A DNA stretch of 6,881 nucleotides from Anaerolineae bacterium (lineage in GTDB: Bacteria; Chloroflexota; Anaerolineae; UBA1429): the NCBI GenBank assembly GCA_016928125.1, contig JAFGLK010000117.1:1-6881 (forward strand), in the 5' to 3' direction. The stretch's first letter is position 1, and every line of letters begins with the position of its first letter. The notes below the pieces were generated by a model. It made no database searches. It saw only the letters and a program-made list of their open reading frames with translations, and was not told the origin of the DNA. Both the position numbers and the translations under genes were made by a program. This document shows, in pieces, positions 5,877-6,881 of the stretch.

Positions 5877-6881
5877 ATGGTAGAACGTATCGCAGTCCAA
5901 GAACATACCTTGACGGAGCGCTATGACGCGCTGCGCGCCACCAAGCTGGCGCAGACGATCGAGAAGCAAGAAGTCGTGGGCTCGATGGACCACGACGATT
6001 GGGGGCAGATTCTGCCGCCAGCCGATCGGCGCGAGATCGTGCAGACCATCAGCGGTTCGGGCATGCCCATCACCGACGTGCTCATCAAGGGCTTTGAGAT
6101 TCAGAGCAACCACCCCTCGGGGGGCTTTTTCGGGCCCAAGGCGGTGGGCGAGAATTTCGGCAACCTGATGCGCGCCCATCCGGTGTATCTCGACCCCATG
6201 GCCTCGCTGGCCGGGGCGTACATGGTCAACTACTCCTCCTACCGCACGCGCGGCTCCACCCCGCCCGAGATGGCGGAGGGGCTGGCCCGGCTGCGCCCGC
6301 GCATCGACAAGTACAAGCTGGTGGCGCCTATCTTTGGCCAGCAGCATTTCTGCCAGGATATGCAGATCGGCCTCGATCTGGGCTACGGTGGCCTGCTCGA
6401 GAAGGTGCGTCACTATCGCCAGCAGCACGGCGCCGACAAGCAGGATTTCTACGATGGCCTGGAGGCGACCCTCACCGGCCTGCAGGATTGGATCCAGCGC
6501 ACGGCCGATGCCGCCCGCGAGATGGCCGCCGAGGAGGAGCATCCCCAGCTCAAGCGCAACCTGCTGGAGATGGCCGAGATGAACGCCTGGCTGGTGGACG
6601 GGCCGCCGCGCACCTTTCGCGAGGCCTGCCAGTGGATTCTGTGGTATCTGATCGTGGCGCGTATGTACAACGGCTCGGGCTCGGGCGGGCGCCTGGACAT
6701 GCTGCTCACGCCCTACTATGAGCGCGATGTGGCCGCGGGCATCCTCACCGACGAAGAGGCGATGTTCCACATCGCCAATGTGCTCCTGCGCGACACCACC
6801 TATCTGCAGCTCGGCGGGCCGGACGAGAGTGGGCGCGATGTTACGAATCGCGTGTCCTACCTGATCCTAGAGGCGGCCCAC
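5877..6881 (+). CDS. Pyruvate formate-lyase-like glycyl-radical enzyme, N-terminal part
   Basis: This open frame runs to the window edge without a stop: 335 codons of a family usually about 750-850 residues long. ATG 5877 is set by AGGAGA (5867-5872), with 5 nt between GGAG and the start codon. The sequence matches the PFL domain of glycyl-radical enzymes. NHPSGGFFG lies at 78-86, followed by HPVYLDPMASLAGAYM. FYDGLEATLTGLQDWIQRTA begins at 191. PPRTFREACQWILWYL and the family hallmark GGRLDMLLTPYYERDVAAG (270-288) follow, then LQLGGPDESGRDVTNRVSYL. These enzymes use a protein radical under anaerobic conditions for C-C, C-O or C-N cleavage or related chemistry. The catalytic cysteine and the C-terminal glycyl-radical loop are beyond the window, so the reaction cannot be assigned. 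An activating radical-SAM enzyme would be expected nearby downstream. Confidence 0.85.
   Translation, partial: MVERIAVQEHTLTERYDALRATKLAQTIEKQEVVGSMDHDDWGQILPPADRREIVQTISGSGMPITDVLIKGFEIQSNHPSGGFFGPKAVGENFGNLMRAHPVYLDPMASLAGAYMVNYSSYRTRGSTPPEMAEGLARLRPRIDKYKLVAPIFGQQHFCQDMQIGLDLGYGGLLEKVRHYRQQHGADKQDFYDGLEATLTGLQDWIQRTADAAREMAAEEEHPQLKRNLLEMAEMNAWLVDGPPRTFREACQWILWYLIVARMYNGSGSGGRLDMLLTPYYERDVAAGILTDEEAMFHIANVLLRDTTYLQLGGPDESGRDVTNRVSYLILEAAH

Noticed and set aside
5772..6770. Minus-strand open frame of 332 codons
   Set aside because: It is antisense to the glycyl-radical enzyme, whose plus-strand frame has clear family motifs.

Overview
This 6.9 kb window is GC-rich bacterial DNA with tightly packed genes and ordinary sigma-70-like promoters. 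A glycyl-radical enzyme points to a strictly or facultatively anaerobic host. An in-frame UGA inside a peroxiredoxin active site points to a host that makes selenocysteine. A sugar transporter and a GH42-like glycosidase suggest a carbohydrate-fermenting lifestyle. A high-GC anaerobe such as an anaerobic Chloroflexota member would fit, but that placement is inference; no rRNA or phylogenetic marker is present.

Layout. On the minus strand at the left edge (1-163) is the start of a GPH/MelB-type sugar:cation symporter, cut off by the window. Divergent from it, on the plus strand, is a class I SAM-dependent methyltransferase (312-1064). Next comes a ferredoxin/rubredoxin reductase-type FAD-NAD(P)H oxidoreductase with its own promoter (1188-2417). 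A strong promoter and a leader of about 200 nt precede the main feature of the window, an AhpC-type peroxiredoxin (2689-3402). Its peroxidatic cysteine codon is UGA, giving Px3TxxU followed by PTE, and a well-formed bacterial SECIS hairpin lies directly downstream. A conventional gene caller splits this gene in two or calls it broken; read as selenocysteine it is one continuous protein. A perfect 16-bp inverted repeat separates it from a 733-residue GH42-like glycoside hydrolase (3484-5685). After a 191-nt regulatory gap comes the N-terminal 335 residues of a pyruvate formate-lyase-like glycyl-radical enzyme (5877-6881), cut off by the right edge.

How the parts may work together. The transporter and hydrolase suggest import and cleavage of a glycoside, and the glycyl-radical enzyme suggests anaerobic processing of a resulting compound. 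The selenoperoxiredoxin would protect an anaerobe's oxygen-sensitive enzymes from peroxides. It has lost the usual C-terminal resolving cysteine (Thr in its place), so it should act as a 1-Sec enzyme that needs an outside reductant. The reductase just upstream is a natural candidate for the electron path, but it has no redox-active CxxC and could not reduce the selenenic acid directly. This functional link is inference from proximity only.
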